Numbered from the stretch's first letter, positions 18,209 to 27,236 are shown. The stretch is DNA of 64,000 bases from Burkholderia puraquae (GCF_002099195.1 NZ_NBYX01000015.1:62001-126000); one strand, 5' to 3'. The notes: generated by a model from the letters alone, not told the origin. Made by a program: numbers and translations.

Positions 18209-18649
18209 ATGACAGTGCAATTCATTGGCTCGGTTGGCTCGCCGCGCGTCGCGCAGCCCGTGTCGCCCGCGATCGGCGACGTGCTGCGCACGATCGACGC
18301 ATCGTTCGCCCAGTCGCTGAACCTCGACACGCTCGCGGCGGTGGCCGGGCTGAGCGTGTCGCGATTCACCGCGCGCTTTCGCAGCGAAACGGGGCTGTCG
18401 CCGCACCGGTACCTGTGTCTCGTGCGGGTACGGCGGGCGCAGGACCTGCTGCGCGCCGGCCTCGCGCCGTCGATCGTCGCGACCGACGTCGGCTTCTTCG
18501 ACCAGAGCCATCTGTGCCGGCATTTCCGGCGCGCACTCGGGATCACGCCGCGCGATTACGTGGCCGCACGCGGGAGCGGCGCGCCGGCGCGAACGCCATC
18601 GATCCGCCCGCGCGCCGACTGCCGCGATACGTCGTGTCACGCGGTGTAA
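18209..18649 (+). CDS. Small AraC-family regulator (DNA-binding domain only)
   Basis: At 146 residues this is little more than the two AraC helix-turn-helix units: LDTLAAVAGLSVSRFTARF-type first helix pair (about 37-60) and the second in VATDVGFFDQSHLCRHFRR (about 92-110), ending with GITPRDY. There is no recognisable sensory domain; the 30 N-terminal residues are unremarkable. It follows the first oxidase by 24 bp and precedes the bicupin gene. The bicupin may supply ligand sensing in trans, but this is a guess. Confidence 0.85.
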   Translation: MTVQFIGSVGSPRVAQPVSPAIGDVLRTIDASFAQSLNLDTLAAVAGLSVSRFTARFRSETGLSPHRYLCLVRVRRAQDLLRAGLAPSIVATDVGFFDQSHLCRHFRRALGITPRDYVAARGSGAPARTPSIRPRADCRDTSCHAV

Positions 18650-18769
18650 GCACAGGCATGGACGACATGCCCCGCTGAGGATGTCCGGCAGGAGAGCCGG
18701 CGAACGACGATTTCCGATATCGCGTGACAGCTTTCGAACGAATCCGTCACGCACCGCACAGGAGCAGAA

Positions 18770-19504
18770 ATGAGCGCAGTTTTCGTGTTGCACCGTGCCG
18801 ACGGCGCACCTTCTTCCACCCCGTTCCGCAAGCAGGCGTTCGGCGCGAGCGATCCGTTCGCGTCGCATCGCGAGATCGCGTGGGAAGGCCCCGACTCGAT
18901 GGCCGCGGGGCGCATCGGCTTCATGGGCGAACTGGACGTGCCGAACTTTCCGCACATCGAAACCCTCGTCGTCGTCCAAGGCGAGCTGACGCTCGAAGCG
19001 GCCGGGGCCGCGCCGCTGGTGGTCGGCCCGGGGCAGGGCGCCGTCATCGGCGGCGGCACGGCGCTGCGCATCGCCGCGCAATCGCCGGTGCGGCTGACGT
19101 TCTGCGCGGCAGCGTGCGCGCAGCCGACGAAACGCGGCGTCTTCGAGCTGCGCGCCGACGCGGACTTCAAACCGTCCGCCACGCTGCCGGCCGAGGTACT
19201 GCTCGGCCCGGCACCGCAATGCCGCAGCGACAACGTGTTCACCGACGACGGCGCCGGGTACTGCGCGGGCACATGGGATTCGACGCCGTATCACCGGATC
19301 GTCCGGCCGCATCGTGCGAACGAGTTCATGTTCCTGCTGGACGGCGGCGTCCGGTTCGCGGCGCCCGACGGCAGCGTGCAGTCGCTCGGTACCGGCGATG
19401 CGCTGTTCGTGCCGCGCGGCGCGTCGATCGGGTGGGAAAGCAGCGAACGCGTGGCGAAGTTCTACGTGATGCAGAACGTCAAACCCTCCACCGAACGAGA
19501 CTGA
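18770..19504 (+). CDS. Bicupin domain protein
   Basis: The 244-residue protein has two cupin barrels. The first spans about 35-120 (NFPHIETLVVVQGELTLEA), the second about 165-235 (RPHRANEFMFLLDGGVRFA, then GTGDALFVPRGASIGWES). Only a few of the usual metal-binding His and Glu residues are present, so it may bind a ligand rather than catalyse oxidation. It starts after an AGGAG site and is followed 2 bp later by the DadA-like gene, so the two are coupled. Function not established. Confidence 0.75.
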   Translation: MSAVFVLHRADGAPSSTPFRKQAFGASDPFASHREIAWEGPDSMAAGRIGFMGELDVPNFPHIETLVVVQGELTLEAAGAAPLVVGPGQGAVIGGGTALRIAAQSPVRLTFCAAACAQPTKRGVFELRADADFKPSATLPAEVLLGPAPQCRSDNVFTDDGAGYCAGTWDSTPYHRIVRPHRANEFMFLLDGGVRFAAPDGSVQSLGTGDALFVPRGASIGWESSERVAKFYVMQNVKPSTERD

Positions 19505-19506
19505 GC

Positions 19507-20832
19507 ATGTCCCCTCCGCTGCGCCATATCGAAACCTTGTCCACGCCGCCGGCCGCGGCCGACGTCGTCGTGATCGGCGGCGGCATCATCGGCGTCTTCA
19601 CCGCCTACTATCTGGCCCGCCGCGGCATATCGGTCGCGCTCGTCGAGAAGGGGCGCATCGGCGCCGAACAGTCGAGCCGAAACTGGGGCTGGTGCCGGCA
19701 GCAGAACCGCGATGCGCGCGAGTTGCCGATGGCGAGCAAGAGCATCGATCTGTGGGAACGATTCGCCGCCGAATCCGGAGAAGACACCGGCTTTCATCGC
19801 TGCGGGCTGCTGTATCTCAGCAATGACGAGGCCGAGCTGTCCCGCTGGGCCAGCTGGGGCGAATTCGCGAAGACCGCGGGCGTGACCACGTACATGCTCG
19901 ACAGCAAGCAGGCCGCCGAGCGCGGGCGCGCGACCGGGCGGCAGTGGAAGGGCGGCGTCTTCTCGCCGACCGACGGCACGGCGGATCCAGGCAAGGCCGC
20001 GCCGGCCGTGGCCGCCGCACTGATGAAGCTGGGCGGCAGTGTCCATCAGCACTGCGCGGCGCGCGGCCTCGAACTCGAAGGCGGCCGCGTCGCCGGCGTC
20101 GTCACCGAGGCGGGCGTCATCAAGACCCGAACGGTCGTGATGGCCGGCGGTGCATGGGCGTCGTCGTTCTGCCGCCAGCTCGGCATCCGGTTTCCGCAGG
20201 CGTCGATCCGTCAGTCGATCCTGAGCGTGTCGCCGGTCGAGACGCCGCTGCCGGATGCGATGTACACGTCCGGCGTGTCCATCACGCGCCGCAGCGACGG
20301 ACGCTACGCATTGGCGATCAGCGGCCGTGCGCGCGTGGACCTGACGCCGCAGTTCCTGCGCTTCGCGCCGCAATTCGTGCCGATGTTCGCGAAACGCTGG
20401 CGCAACCTGCTGCCGGGCGGCCTCGAAGGCGTGCGCGGCGGCCATGAAACGTTGAAGCGCTGGCGCCTCGACGCGCCGACGCCGATGGAAGCCGTGCGCA
20501 TTCTCGATCCGAAGCCCGACATGCCGACCGTCACCGAAACGTACCGCCGCGCGTCCGAACTGTTGCCCGAACTGCGCGACGCAAAGATCACGCACGCGTG
20601 GGCCGGGTTCGTCGACAGCACGCCGGACGGCGTGCCGGGCATCGGCGAAGTGCCGGGCGTGCCGGGGCTGATTCTCGCGGCGGGGTTTTCGGGTCACGGC
20701 TTCGGGATTGGCCCGGGCGCCGGGCACCTGATCGCCGATCTCGCGTCTGGTGCGCAACCTTTCGTGGACCCGGCGCCGTACCGGCCCGGCCGGTTCAGCG
20801 AGTCCGCATGGGGCAAGGTCGCGGATTTCTGA
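19507..20832 (+). CDS. FAD-dependent oxidoreductase, DadA/glycine-oxidase-like
   Basis: This 441-residue protein shows VVVIGGGIIGVFTAYYLARRG (split as VVVIGGGIIG and VFTAYYLARRG) for FAD binding near residues 22-42, then SSRNWGWCRQQNRD, and a C-terminal GFSGHGFGIGPGAGH FAD segment. It belongs to the D-amino-acid dehydrogenase/opine-oxidase-like DAO group and would deaminate or dealkylate an amine. Its start follows the bicupin stop after two bases, which supports one operon with it. Substrate unknown. Confidence 0.82.
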   Translation: MSPPLRHIETLSTPPAAADVVVIGGGIIGVFTAYYLARRGISVALVEKGRIGAEQSSRNWGWCRQQNRDARELPMASKSIDLWERFAAESGEDTGFHRCGLLYLSNDEAELSRWASWGEFAKTAGVTTYMLDSKQAAERGRATGRQWKGGVFSPTDGTADPGKAAPAVAAALMKLGGSVHQHCAARGLELEGGRVAGVVTEAGVIKTRTVVMAGGAWASSFCRQLGIRFPQASIRQSILSVSPVETPLPDAMYTSGVSITRRSDGRYALAISGRARVDLTPQFLRFAPQFVPMFAKRWRNLLPGGLEGVRGGHETLKRWRLDAPTPMEAVRILDPKPDMPTVTETYRRASELLPELRDAKITHAWAGFVDSTPDGVPGIGEVPGVPGLILAAGFSGHGFGIGPGAGHLIADLASGAQPFVDPAPYRPGRFSESAWGKVADF

Positions 20833-20965
20833 TGCAACGCCGTCACATGGATGAGAGGCCGCCTGCATACGATGCGCATCGAGCCGGACCGCCCGCGAGC
20901 GGCCGGATCGGTGCGGTGAGCGTTCGCCGGTCCGATAGCGCGATGCGACAGTTTGGGAGTGCCTG

Positions 20966-22243
20966 ATGCGTTTCAGTTCGTACTGGCTCGATACGTCGGA
21001 GCCATTCGTGAGCAACGCGCCGGAATTGCACGACGGCCGTTGCGACGTGCTGGTGGTGGGCGGCGGGATCACGGGATCGGCCGCCGCGCTGGCGCTGGCC
21101 AAGAAGGGCGCGCGCGTGATCGTCTGCGAGGCGGGCACCGTCGGCCAGGCGGCATCGGGTCGCAACGGCGGCATGTGCAACAACGGCTTCGCGCAGGACT
21201 ACGCGTCGCTGTCGCAACGCCTCGGCACGGAACTGGCGAACCGGCTGTATCTGGCGTTCGACGCGGGCGTCGACATGGTCGAGCGGCTCGTCAAGGAAGA
21301 GTCGATCGATTGCAATTTCGCCCGCACCGGCAAGCTGAAGCTCGCCGCGAAGCCCGAGCACTACGACAAGCTCGCGCGCAGCCAGGCATTGCTCGCAGCG
21401 AGCGTGGACCCCGACACGCGTCTGGTGACGAAGGCCGAGCTGCGCGACGAGATCGGCTCGGATCGTTATCACGGCGGGCTGCTGTTCGGCAAGAGCGCGG
21501 GGATGCATGTCGGCCGTTACGTACGTGGCCTGGCGCGCGCTGCGCAGGCGCGCGGCGCGCACATCGTCGAGCAGGCGCCGGTGCTGGAATTGAAGCGGGA
21601 CACGCGCGGCACCTATGCGGCGCGGACCCCGCTCGGCGAGATCCGTGCGCGCCAGGTCCTGCTCGCGAGCGGCATTTCGCACGTCGGGCCGTTCGGCTGG
21701 ATTCGCCGCAGGGTCGTGCCCGTGGGCGCCTTCATCATCGTCACCGAGCCGTTGCCGCGCGAGCTGCTCGATCGCCTGCTGCCGACGCGCCGGATGGCCA
21801 CCGACACGAAGAACTTCGTCAACTTCTTCCGTACGACGCCCGACGGCCGTCTGCTGTTCGGCGGGCGTGCGCGGTTCGCCACGTCGAACCCGCGTTCGGA
21901 CGAAAAGAGCGGCGCGATCCTGCGGTGTCAACTCGCCGCCGTGTTTCCCGAACTGGTCAGCGTGCGCATCGACTATTGCTGGGGCGGGATGGTCGACATG
22001 ACGGCCAACCGGCTGCCGCGCGCGGGCGAGCGGGACGGCGTTTACTACTCGATGGGCTACAGCGGCCACGGCACGCACATGGCGACGCTGATGGGCACGC
22101 TGATGGCGGAAATCATGGACGGGCGCGCGGAGCTCAACCCGTGGCAAGGCTTCGACTGGCCGGCCATTCCCGGGCACTTCGGCAAGCCGTGGTTCCTGCC
22201 GTTCGTCGGCGCCTGGTATCGACTCAAGGACACGTTGCAATGA
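20966..22243 (+). CDS. Second FAD-dependent PuuB-like amine oxidase
   Basis: The 425-residue enzyme is the paralogue of the one at 16907: both begin with SYWLDT, carry GRNGGxCNxGxAQDYASL, KLKLAAKP, RDEIGSD, FGGRARFA and YYSMGYSGHG, and end with PGHFGxxWFLPxVGA. The FAD motif VVGGGITGSAAALAL is near residue 30. An 11-residue stretch around the substrate site differs more than the rest, which suggests another amine specificity. The stop overlaps the next start (ATGA), so it is coupled to the aldehyde dehydrogenase that would take the aldehyde it produces. Confidence 0.85.
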   Translation: MRFSSYWLDTSEPFVSNAPELHDGRCDVLVVGGGITGSAAALALAKKGARVIVCEAGTVGQAASGRNGGMCNNGFAQDYASLSQRLGTELANRLYLAFDAGVDMVERLVKEESIDCNFARTGKLKLAAKPEHYDKLARSQALLAASVDPDTRLVTKAELRDEIGSDRYHGGLLFGKSAGMHVGRYVRGLARAAQARGAHIVEQAPVLELKRDTRGTYAARTPLGEIRARQVLLASGISHVGPFGWIRRRVVPVGAFIIVTEPLPRELLDRLLPTRRMATDTKNFVNFFRTTPDGRLLFGGRARFATSNPRSDEKSGAILRCQLAAVFPELVSVRIDYCWGGMVDMTANRLPRAGERDGVYYSMGYSGHGTHMATLMGTLMAEIMDGRAELNPWQGFDWPAIPGHFGKPWFLPFVGAWYRLKDTLQ

Positions 22244-23697
22244 ATTCACCTGTTGTTCACCTGATGCAAGCCGGCCGGCTGGATCGTTTCTTCATCGACG
22301 GCGACTGGGTGCTGCCCGACGGCGGCGACCGGTTCGCGGTCGTCTGTCCGTCCACTGAAGACACGTTGTGCGAGATTCCGCTCGGCAGCGCACGCGACGC
22401 CGACCGGGCCGTCAGCGCCGCGCGCCGCGCGTTCGAACGATGGTCGGCCACGTCGCCGCAGGCGCGTGCCGCGCTGCTCGATCGCGTGCACGCGTTGATG
22501 CTGGAGCGCGCCGAATTGTTCGCCACGGCGCTCGCGCTGGAAATGGGTGCGCCGATCGGCTATGCACGCGGCGCGCACGTACCGCTCGCCGCCGAACATA
22601 TTCGCGTCGCACGCGACAACCTGGCGAGCTACGCGTTCGTCAGGCAGCGCGGCACGACCGCGGTCGTACGCGAGCCGATCGGCGTATGCGCGCTGATCAC
22701 GCCGTGGAACTGGCCGATCTACCAGATCACCGCGAAGGTCGGGCCTGCACTCGCGGCAGGCTGTACGGTCGTGCTGAAGCCCAGCGAGCTGTCGCCGCTC
22801 AGCGCGCTGCTGTTCGCGGAAGTGATCGCCGATGCGGGCGTGCCCCCCGGCGTATTCAACCTCGTGAGCGGCAGCGGCGAAGCAGTGGGCGCGGCGCTTT
22901 CGTCGCACCCGGAGGTCGACATGGTGTCGATCACCGGATCGACCCGTGCCGGCGTGCTGGTCGCGCAGGCGGCGGCGACGACCGTCAAGCGCGTCGCGCA
23001 GGAGCTGGGCGGCAAGTCGCCGAACATCGTGTTGCCGGATGCGGACCTGCAGCGAGCGATTGCGCCGGGCGTGGCCGCCGCATTCCGCAACATGGGGCAA
23101 TCGTGCAGCGCGCCCACCCGGATGATCGTGCCGCGCAACGTGCTCGGCGCGGTCGAGGCACTGGCCGTCGCGGCGGTGCAAGCGCTCGTTGTCGGCGATC
23201 CGTTCGCCGAGGCCACGACGCATGGGCCGCTTGCCAATCGCGCGCAGTTCGGGCGGGTTGCGCAGATGATCGATGCGGGCATCGACGAACGCGCGAAGCT
23301 GATCGCCGGCGGCCCGGGCCGGCCTGCGGGTTTGGACCGGGGCTTTTACGCCCGGCCGACGATTTTCTCCGATGTGCGCACCGACATGACGATCGCGCAG
23401 CAGGAGATCTTCGGCCCGGTGCTCGCGATCCTTCCGTACGACACCGTCGACGAAGCGGTCGCCATTGCGAACGACACGGTCTACGGGCTCGGCGCCCACG
23501 TGCAGGGCACCGACAAGGCACAGGCACGCGCGGTGGCCGCCCGCATCCGGGCGGGGCAGGTGCATCTGAACTACCCAGCATGGGACCCGCAGGCGCCGTT
23601 CGGCGGCTACAAGCAGTCGGGCAACGGCCGCGAGTACGGGATCGAAGGCATGGAGGAGTATATGGAGATCAAGTCGATCATCGGCTTTTACGACTGA
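22240..23697 (+). CDS. NAD-dependent aldehyde dehydrogenase
   Basis: The 485-residue enzyme starts at 22240 in an ATGA overlap with the oxidase stop. Motifs are ITPWNWPIYQ (about 153-162), the base Glu in ELGGKSPNI (Glu255) and the nucleophile Cys in GQSCSAPTR (Cys289). It is of the betaine-aldehyde/aminobutyraldehyde style and resembles the gene at 60350-61810 more than the two SSADH-type ones. It probably oxidises the amino-aldehyde released by the preceding FAD oxidase. Confidence 0.87.
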   Translation: MNSPVVHLMQAGRLDRFFIDGDWVLPDGGDRFAVVCPSTEDTLCEIPLGSARDADRAVSAARRAFERWSATSPQARAALLDRVHALMLERAELFATALALEMGAPIGYARGAHVPLAAEHIRVARDNLASYAFVRQRGTTAVVREPIGVCALITPWNWPIYQITAKVGPALAAGCTVVLKPSELSPLSALLFAEVIADAGVPPGVFNLVSGSGEAVGAALSSHPEVDMVSITGSTRAGVLVAQAAATTVKRVAQELGGKSPNIVLPDADLQRAIAPGVAAAFRNMGQSCSAPTRMIVPRNVLGAVEALAVAAVQALVVGDPFAEATTHGPLANRAQFGRVAQMIDAGIDERAKLIAGGPGRPAGLDRGFYARPTIFSDVRTDMTIAQQEIFGPVLAILPYDTVDEAVAIANDTVYGLGAHVQGTDKAQARAVAARIRAGQVHLNYPAWDPQAPFGGYKQSGNGREYGIEGMEEYMEIKSIIGFYD

Positions 23698-23765
23698 CAC
23701 GGCCGCTGCGCGCGATCGCGCCGGCAGTACAGCCGGAAGCCCTCTACTTTCCGAAGGTGCCGAAA

Positions 23766-24953
23766 TTGGACAACCCCGTCATCCCCGATACATCGCTGCA
23801 AGCGCATCACGCGCACTGGGCGAAGCTTCGCCGCGACCTGCATGCGCATCCCGAGTTGCGATTCGAAGAACACCGGACGGCCGACGTCGTCGCGAGCGAG
23901 CTTGAAGCGCTCGGCTATGCGGTGTCGCGCGGGCTGGGCGGCACGGGCGTCGTCGCGAGCCTGCCCGGCGCAGACCCTGGCCGCGGCATCGTACTGCGCG
24001 CGGATCTGGACGCATTGCCGATCCGCGAAGCCAACGACTTCGCGCATGCGTCGTGCACGCACGGGATCATGCACGCATGCGGCCACGACGGCCATACCGT
24101 GATGTTGCTCGGCGCCGCGCGCATGCTGAAGGCTCTGCCGCAGTTGCCCGGTACCGTCCATTTCGTGTTTCAACCGGGGGAAGAGGGCGGCGCGGGCGCG
24201 CGCAGGATGATCGACGACGGACTGTTCGAGCATTACCCGACGGAAGCGGTATTCGGCATGCACAACTGGCCCGGCTTGCCGGCCGGGCATTTCGGGTTGC
24301 GCACCGGCCCGATCATGGCCGCGGGCTCCCGCTTCAGGATCACGGTGACGGGCAAGGGTGCGCATGCGGCGCAGCCGCATCTGGGCATCGATCCCGTCCC
24401 GCTCGCGTGCTCGATGGTGCTGCAGTGTCAGACCATCGCTGCGCGGCACAAGGACCCGGTGGATCCCGCCGTCATTTCCGTCTGCATGATTCATGCGGGA
24501 ACGACGGACAACGTCATTCCGGACAGCGCCGAGCTGCGCGGCACGATTCGCACGCTGTCGTCGGCATTGCAGCAGCAGCTGCAGCGCGACGTCCAGCTCA
24601 CGTGCGAGGGGCTGGCGCGCGCCTATGGCGCGCAGGTCGACGTGGAATTCTTTCAGTATTACCCGGCGACGGTGAACACACCGGCCGAGACCGCGCTGTG
24701 CGAGACGGTGATTCGCGACACGTTCGGCGGCGAACACCTGTCCCGCGACGTACCGCCGAACATGACGTCCGAAGACTTCGGCTTCATGCTGGAGGAGCGG
24801 CCGGGCGCTTACGTGCTGATCGGCAATGCGCAGGACGGCGCGACCGCACCGGCGCTGCATCACCCGAAATACGATTTCAACGACGACATCATTCCGGTCG
24901 GGGTCCGGTACTGGGTGGCATTGGCGCAGCATTACTTCACGCGATCGCCGTGA
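23766..24953 (+). CDS. M20 family metallo-amidohydrolase (hippurate-hydrolase/N-acyl-amino-acid type)
   Basis: The 395-residue protein must use a TTG start at 23766 (MDNPVIPD): it follows GAAGGTG at 6-7 bases, and no in-frame ATG lies near; a GTG three codons upstream is the alternative. M20D features are ADLDALPI (79-86), the metal Cys-His in HACGHDGH (103-110), PGEEGGAGA (137-145) and a C-terminal LHHPKYDFND. It cleaves amide bonds of N-acylated amino acids or amines. Lying 68 bp after the aldehyde dehydrogenase, it could remove an acyl group such as gamma-glutamyl from the oxidised product. Confidence 0.85.
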   Translation: MDNPVIPDTSLQAHHAHWAKLRRDLHAHPELRFEEHRTADVVASELEALGYAVSRGLGGTGVVASLPGADPGRGIVLRADLDALPIREANDFAHASCTHGIMHACGHDGHTVMLLGAARMLKALPQLPGTVHFVFQPGEEGGAGARRMIDDGLFEHYPTEAVFGMHNWPGLPAGHFGLRTGPIMAAGSRFRITVTGKGAHAAQPHLGIDPVPLACSMVLQCQTIAARHKDPVDPAVISVCMIHAGTTDNVIPDSAELRGTIRTLSSALQQQLQRDVQLTCEGLARAYGAQVDVEFFQYYPATVNTPAETALCETVIRDTFGGEHLSRDVPPNMTSEDFGFMLEERPGAYVLIGNAQDGATAPALHHPKYDFNDDIIPVGVRYWVALAQHYFTRSP

Positions 24954-25016
24954 TGCGTCAAATCGGCGTTGACGCCATGCGGCGTTGCATAACAACCAAT
25001 TTTTGAGGATTGCTTG

Positions 25017-25919
25017 ATGAAAAACGAATCCGATACGAAGGAGCGCAGCGCGATGCCGGCGCTTGGCTACCGGCGGTTCACCGCGGCAGACGTCCCCGCG
25101 GCCCATGCCCTTTCCATGGCGCTTCGCTGGCCGTTCAGGGCGGAAGACTGGCAGTTTTCCGCAGACACATCGATCGCGTTCGCGGCCGAGGAAAACGGGG
25201 TGGTCATCGGCACGGCGATGTGCTGGAAGTACGGTGCGGATCGCGCCGCGATCGGACATGTGATCGTGTCCGACGAGCATCAGGGCCGAGGAATCGGCCG
25301 CACACTGATGGAGATGCTTATCGACGAACTGGGGCCGCGCGTCACGTTTCTGCATGCGACGCCGGCCGGCCAGCCGCTCTACGAGAAACTGGGATTCAAC
25401 GTGTGCGGATCGTTGAGCCAGTATCAGGGCAACGTCGATCGTCCTGCCGCGGTCGCCCTGCCCGATGGCGAGCGGCTGCGTGCCGGATCGCCGGCCGACT
25501 GGCCGCGCCTGGTCGAGCTGGATGCGCGTGCTTCCGGTCTCCAGCGCGATGCGCTGTTGTCAGCCTTGCTGAAGCGGGGGGAAAGCATCGTGCTCGAACG
25601 CGACGGCGAGGTCGTCGGGTTTTCGGTGCTGCGGCGCTTCGGTCGCGGTTACGTGGTCGGTCCGGTGGTCGCACCGCGCTCGAGCGACGATGTGTATGCG
25701 AAGGCGCTGATCGGCTATTGGCTGACGAAACGACAAAACGAATTCGTCCGTATCGACGTACCTTCCGGGACCCATTTGCCGGACTGGCTGGACGAACAGG
25801 GACTGAAACGGGTGGATACCTGTTCGAAGATGGTTCGCAACGCGCCGGCCGCAGCTCACGACGGCGCGGCCGACGCGATATACGGACTGTACGCGCTCGT
25901 CAGTCAGGCCATGTTGTAG
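25017..25919 (+). CDS. Double-domain GNAT N-acetyltransferase, paralogue of the 8735-9595 gene
   Basis: About 300 residues; the ATG at 25017 follows GAGGA. The N-terminal domain has a canonical acetyl-CoA loop (VIVSDEHQGRGIGRTLMEML split as VIVSDEHQGRGIG and RTLMEML), unlike its altered paralogue. The C-terminal half from about residue 160 is YitH-like (GFSVLRRFGRGYVVGPVV). The gene closes the amine-catabolic block, 63 bp after the amidohydrolase on the same strand, and is followed by a strong inverted repeat at 26076-26098. Substrate unknown. Confidence 0.82.
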   Translation: MKNESDTKERSAMPALGYRRFTAADVPAAHALSMALRWPFRAEDWQFSADTSIAFAAEENGVVIGTAMCWKYGADRAAIGHVIVSDEHQGRGIGRTLMEMLIDELGPRVTFLHATPAGQPLYEKLGFNVCGSLSQYQGNVDRPAAVALPDGERLRAGSPADWPRLVELDARASGLQRDALLSALLKRGESIVLERDGEVVGFSVLRRFGRGYVVGPVVAPRSSDDVYAKALIGYWLTKRQNEFVRIDVPSGTHLPDWLDEQGLKRVDTCSKMVRNAPAAAHDGAADAIYGLYALVSQAML

Positions 25920-26075
25920 ACCTCGGGTCCGCCCCCGCAATTGCATGGCGTGATCGTGCCGTCTTGAATCCTGCGTTGCTGCGTGCCGTTCGTTCGAAGC
26001 GTGGGGGGCGACCGGATTCCGGCCCATACGACTGGCGCAAGCGCCCCGATTCGTTGCCCTGGCTGACACGGGACG

Positions 26076-26098
26076 GCGGCCCGGCATGGCCGGGCCGC
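26076..26098. terminator. Hairpin between convergent GNAT and cupin genes
   Basis: Perfect 10-bp arms GCGGCCCGGC and GCCGGGCCGC enclose a 3-base loop. It lies between two convergent genes and probably ends transcription in at least one direction. There is no T-run. Confidence 0.55.
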
Positions 26099-26111
26099 GG
26101 CAGCGAACGCG

Positions 26112-26516
26112 CTACTTCACCGGTGTAAGGATCGGCGCGCCCTTGTTCTTGATCAGGAACACGACGAATTTTGCCGGCTTCGTGCTGCTGGCGTTTCGTC
26201 CGACCGTGTGCACGTCGTCCGGCCCTTCATGATAGGTGTCGCCGGCATGGAGCGTGACCGTTTTCCCGCCGTTCAGGCCCATCACAATGCTGCCGTCGAG
26301 CACGTAGACGAATGCGTGTGCATCGTGACGATGCACGGGATCGACGCTGCCGGGCGGATAGTCCACGACGATCATTTCGACTTCCTTGCCCGGATATTCG
26401 GGCAACGGCTCCGTGGTCAGCTGCGCCACCCTGGCTTGCGGGGCGGCGGCCGCCGGCTGAACGGGGATCAGGAGCGACAGCGCGAGCGGGGCGAGCGCCA
26501 GCATGATGCGTTTCAT
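26112..26516 (-). CDS. Secreted single-cupin protein
   Basis: The 134-residue protein has a signal peptide (MKRIMLALAPLALSLLIPVQ then PAAAA) and one cupin barrel with metal-ligand pattern HRHDAHAFVYVLDG and DTYHEGPDDVH. Periplasmic cupins of this type often accompany carboxymuconolactone-decarboxylase-like genes. Here such a gene fragment ends four bases upstream on the same strand, so this gene has lost its original promoter and upstream partner. It may now be silent or read through. Confidence 0.8.
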   Translation of the reverse strand: MKRIMLALAPLALSLLIPVQPAAAAPQARVAQLTTEPLPEYPGKEVEMIVVDYPPGSVDPVHRHDAHAFVYVLDGSIVMGLNGGKTVTLHAGDTYHEGPDDVHTVGRNASSTKPAKFVVFLIKNKGAPILTPVK

Positions 26517-26520
26517 GTCG

Positions 26521-26662
26521 CTACTCCAGGTTGGCCTGGTCGAGCCCGAACATCTTGTCGAACGAGCCGGGCACGATGCGGAGCGCGACGTTCAGCCGGT
26601 TCCAGCAGTTGATGGCGCCCACGAGGAAGGTGAGATCCGACAGCTCGCGAACCGGAACGTGG
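26521..26662 (-). pseudogene. 3' remnant of a carboxymuconolactone-decarboxylase/AhpD-like gene
   Basis: Reading the minus strand gives a C-terminus VRELSDLTFLVGAIN then CWNRLNVALRIVPGSFDKM and a stop at 26521. This is the typical last helix pair of the CMD family (INxWNRLxxAxRxVPG). The conserved catalytic part is missing: upstream, the frame runs antisense into a LysR gene fragment with no family residues. The junction is near 26650-26662. It was evidently in one operon with the secreted cupin gene, whose start lies 4 bp downstream. Confidence 0.75.
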
Positions 26663-27195
26663 ATCTGGTGGCCGAAGGGTTCGATCTGGCGATCCGGCTC
26701 GGTGAATTGCCGGACAGCGGCCTGATCGCACGCAAGCTCGAGGACGCGGCGCTGTGCCTCGTCGCGTCGCCCGGGTACGTGGCCGCGGCCGGCATGCCGG
26801 AAAACGTGGCCGACCTCGAGCAGCATCTGTGCTTGCCGTTCATGCTGCCCAGCAGCGGCCGTATCGCGCCCTGGGTGTTCCGCGACGGCGGGCAGGACAT
26901 CGATTGGCTGCCGCCATCGAACGTGGCGGTGTCCGACGACGTGCTCGGCGTGGTCTCGATGGCGCAGAACGGCGCCGGCATCTGCCAGACGTATGACTTC
27001 GTCGTCCAGGAACAGGTCCGGGCCGGACATCTCGTCGAAGTGCTGCCCCACCTGCGCGGTCGCACACGGCCGTTCTCGGTCATCTATGCGCCGCATCGCC
27101 GCCAGTCTGCCGCTTCCCGTGCGCTGATCGACATGCTGATCGCGTCAGCCGCCGCCGGCCCCGTTTGCCGCGCACCTGTCAGTCAGATGCCATGA
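26653..27195 (+). pseudogene. 3' fragment of a LysR-type regulator gene (effector domain only)
   Basis: From about 26653 the plus frame encodes NVDLVAEGFDLAIRLGELP, then DSGLIARKL and a normal LysR substrate-binding domain down to the stop at 27195. The N-terminal winged helix and the first half of the effector domain are absent; the frame upstream is the complement of the CMD-like remnant. The original arrangement was probably a LysR gene divergent from a CMD-cupin operon, with the middle deleted. As it stands it cannot bind DNA through an HTH. Confidence 0.8.
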
Positions 27196-27236
27196 ACGAC
27201 TGCGGCTCGATACCCGCCGGGGAGGTGCTGGATTCG

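Noticed and set aside
16724-19312. Long minus-strand open frame of 862 codons across the oxidase, AraC and bicupin genes
   Set aside because: It is antisense to well-supported genes, its product is Arg/His-rich without any family pattern, and it arises from high-GC codon bias.
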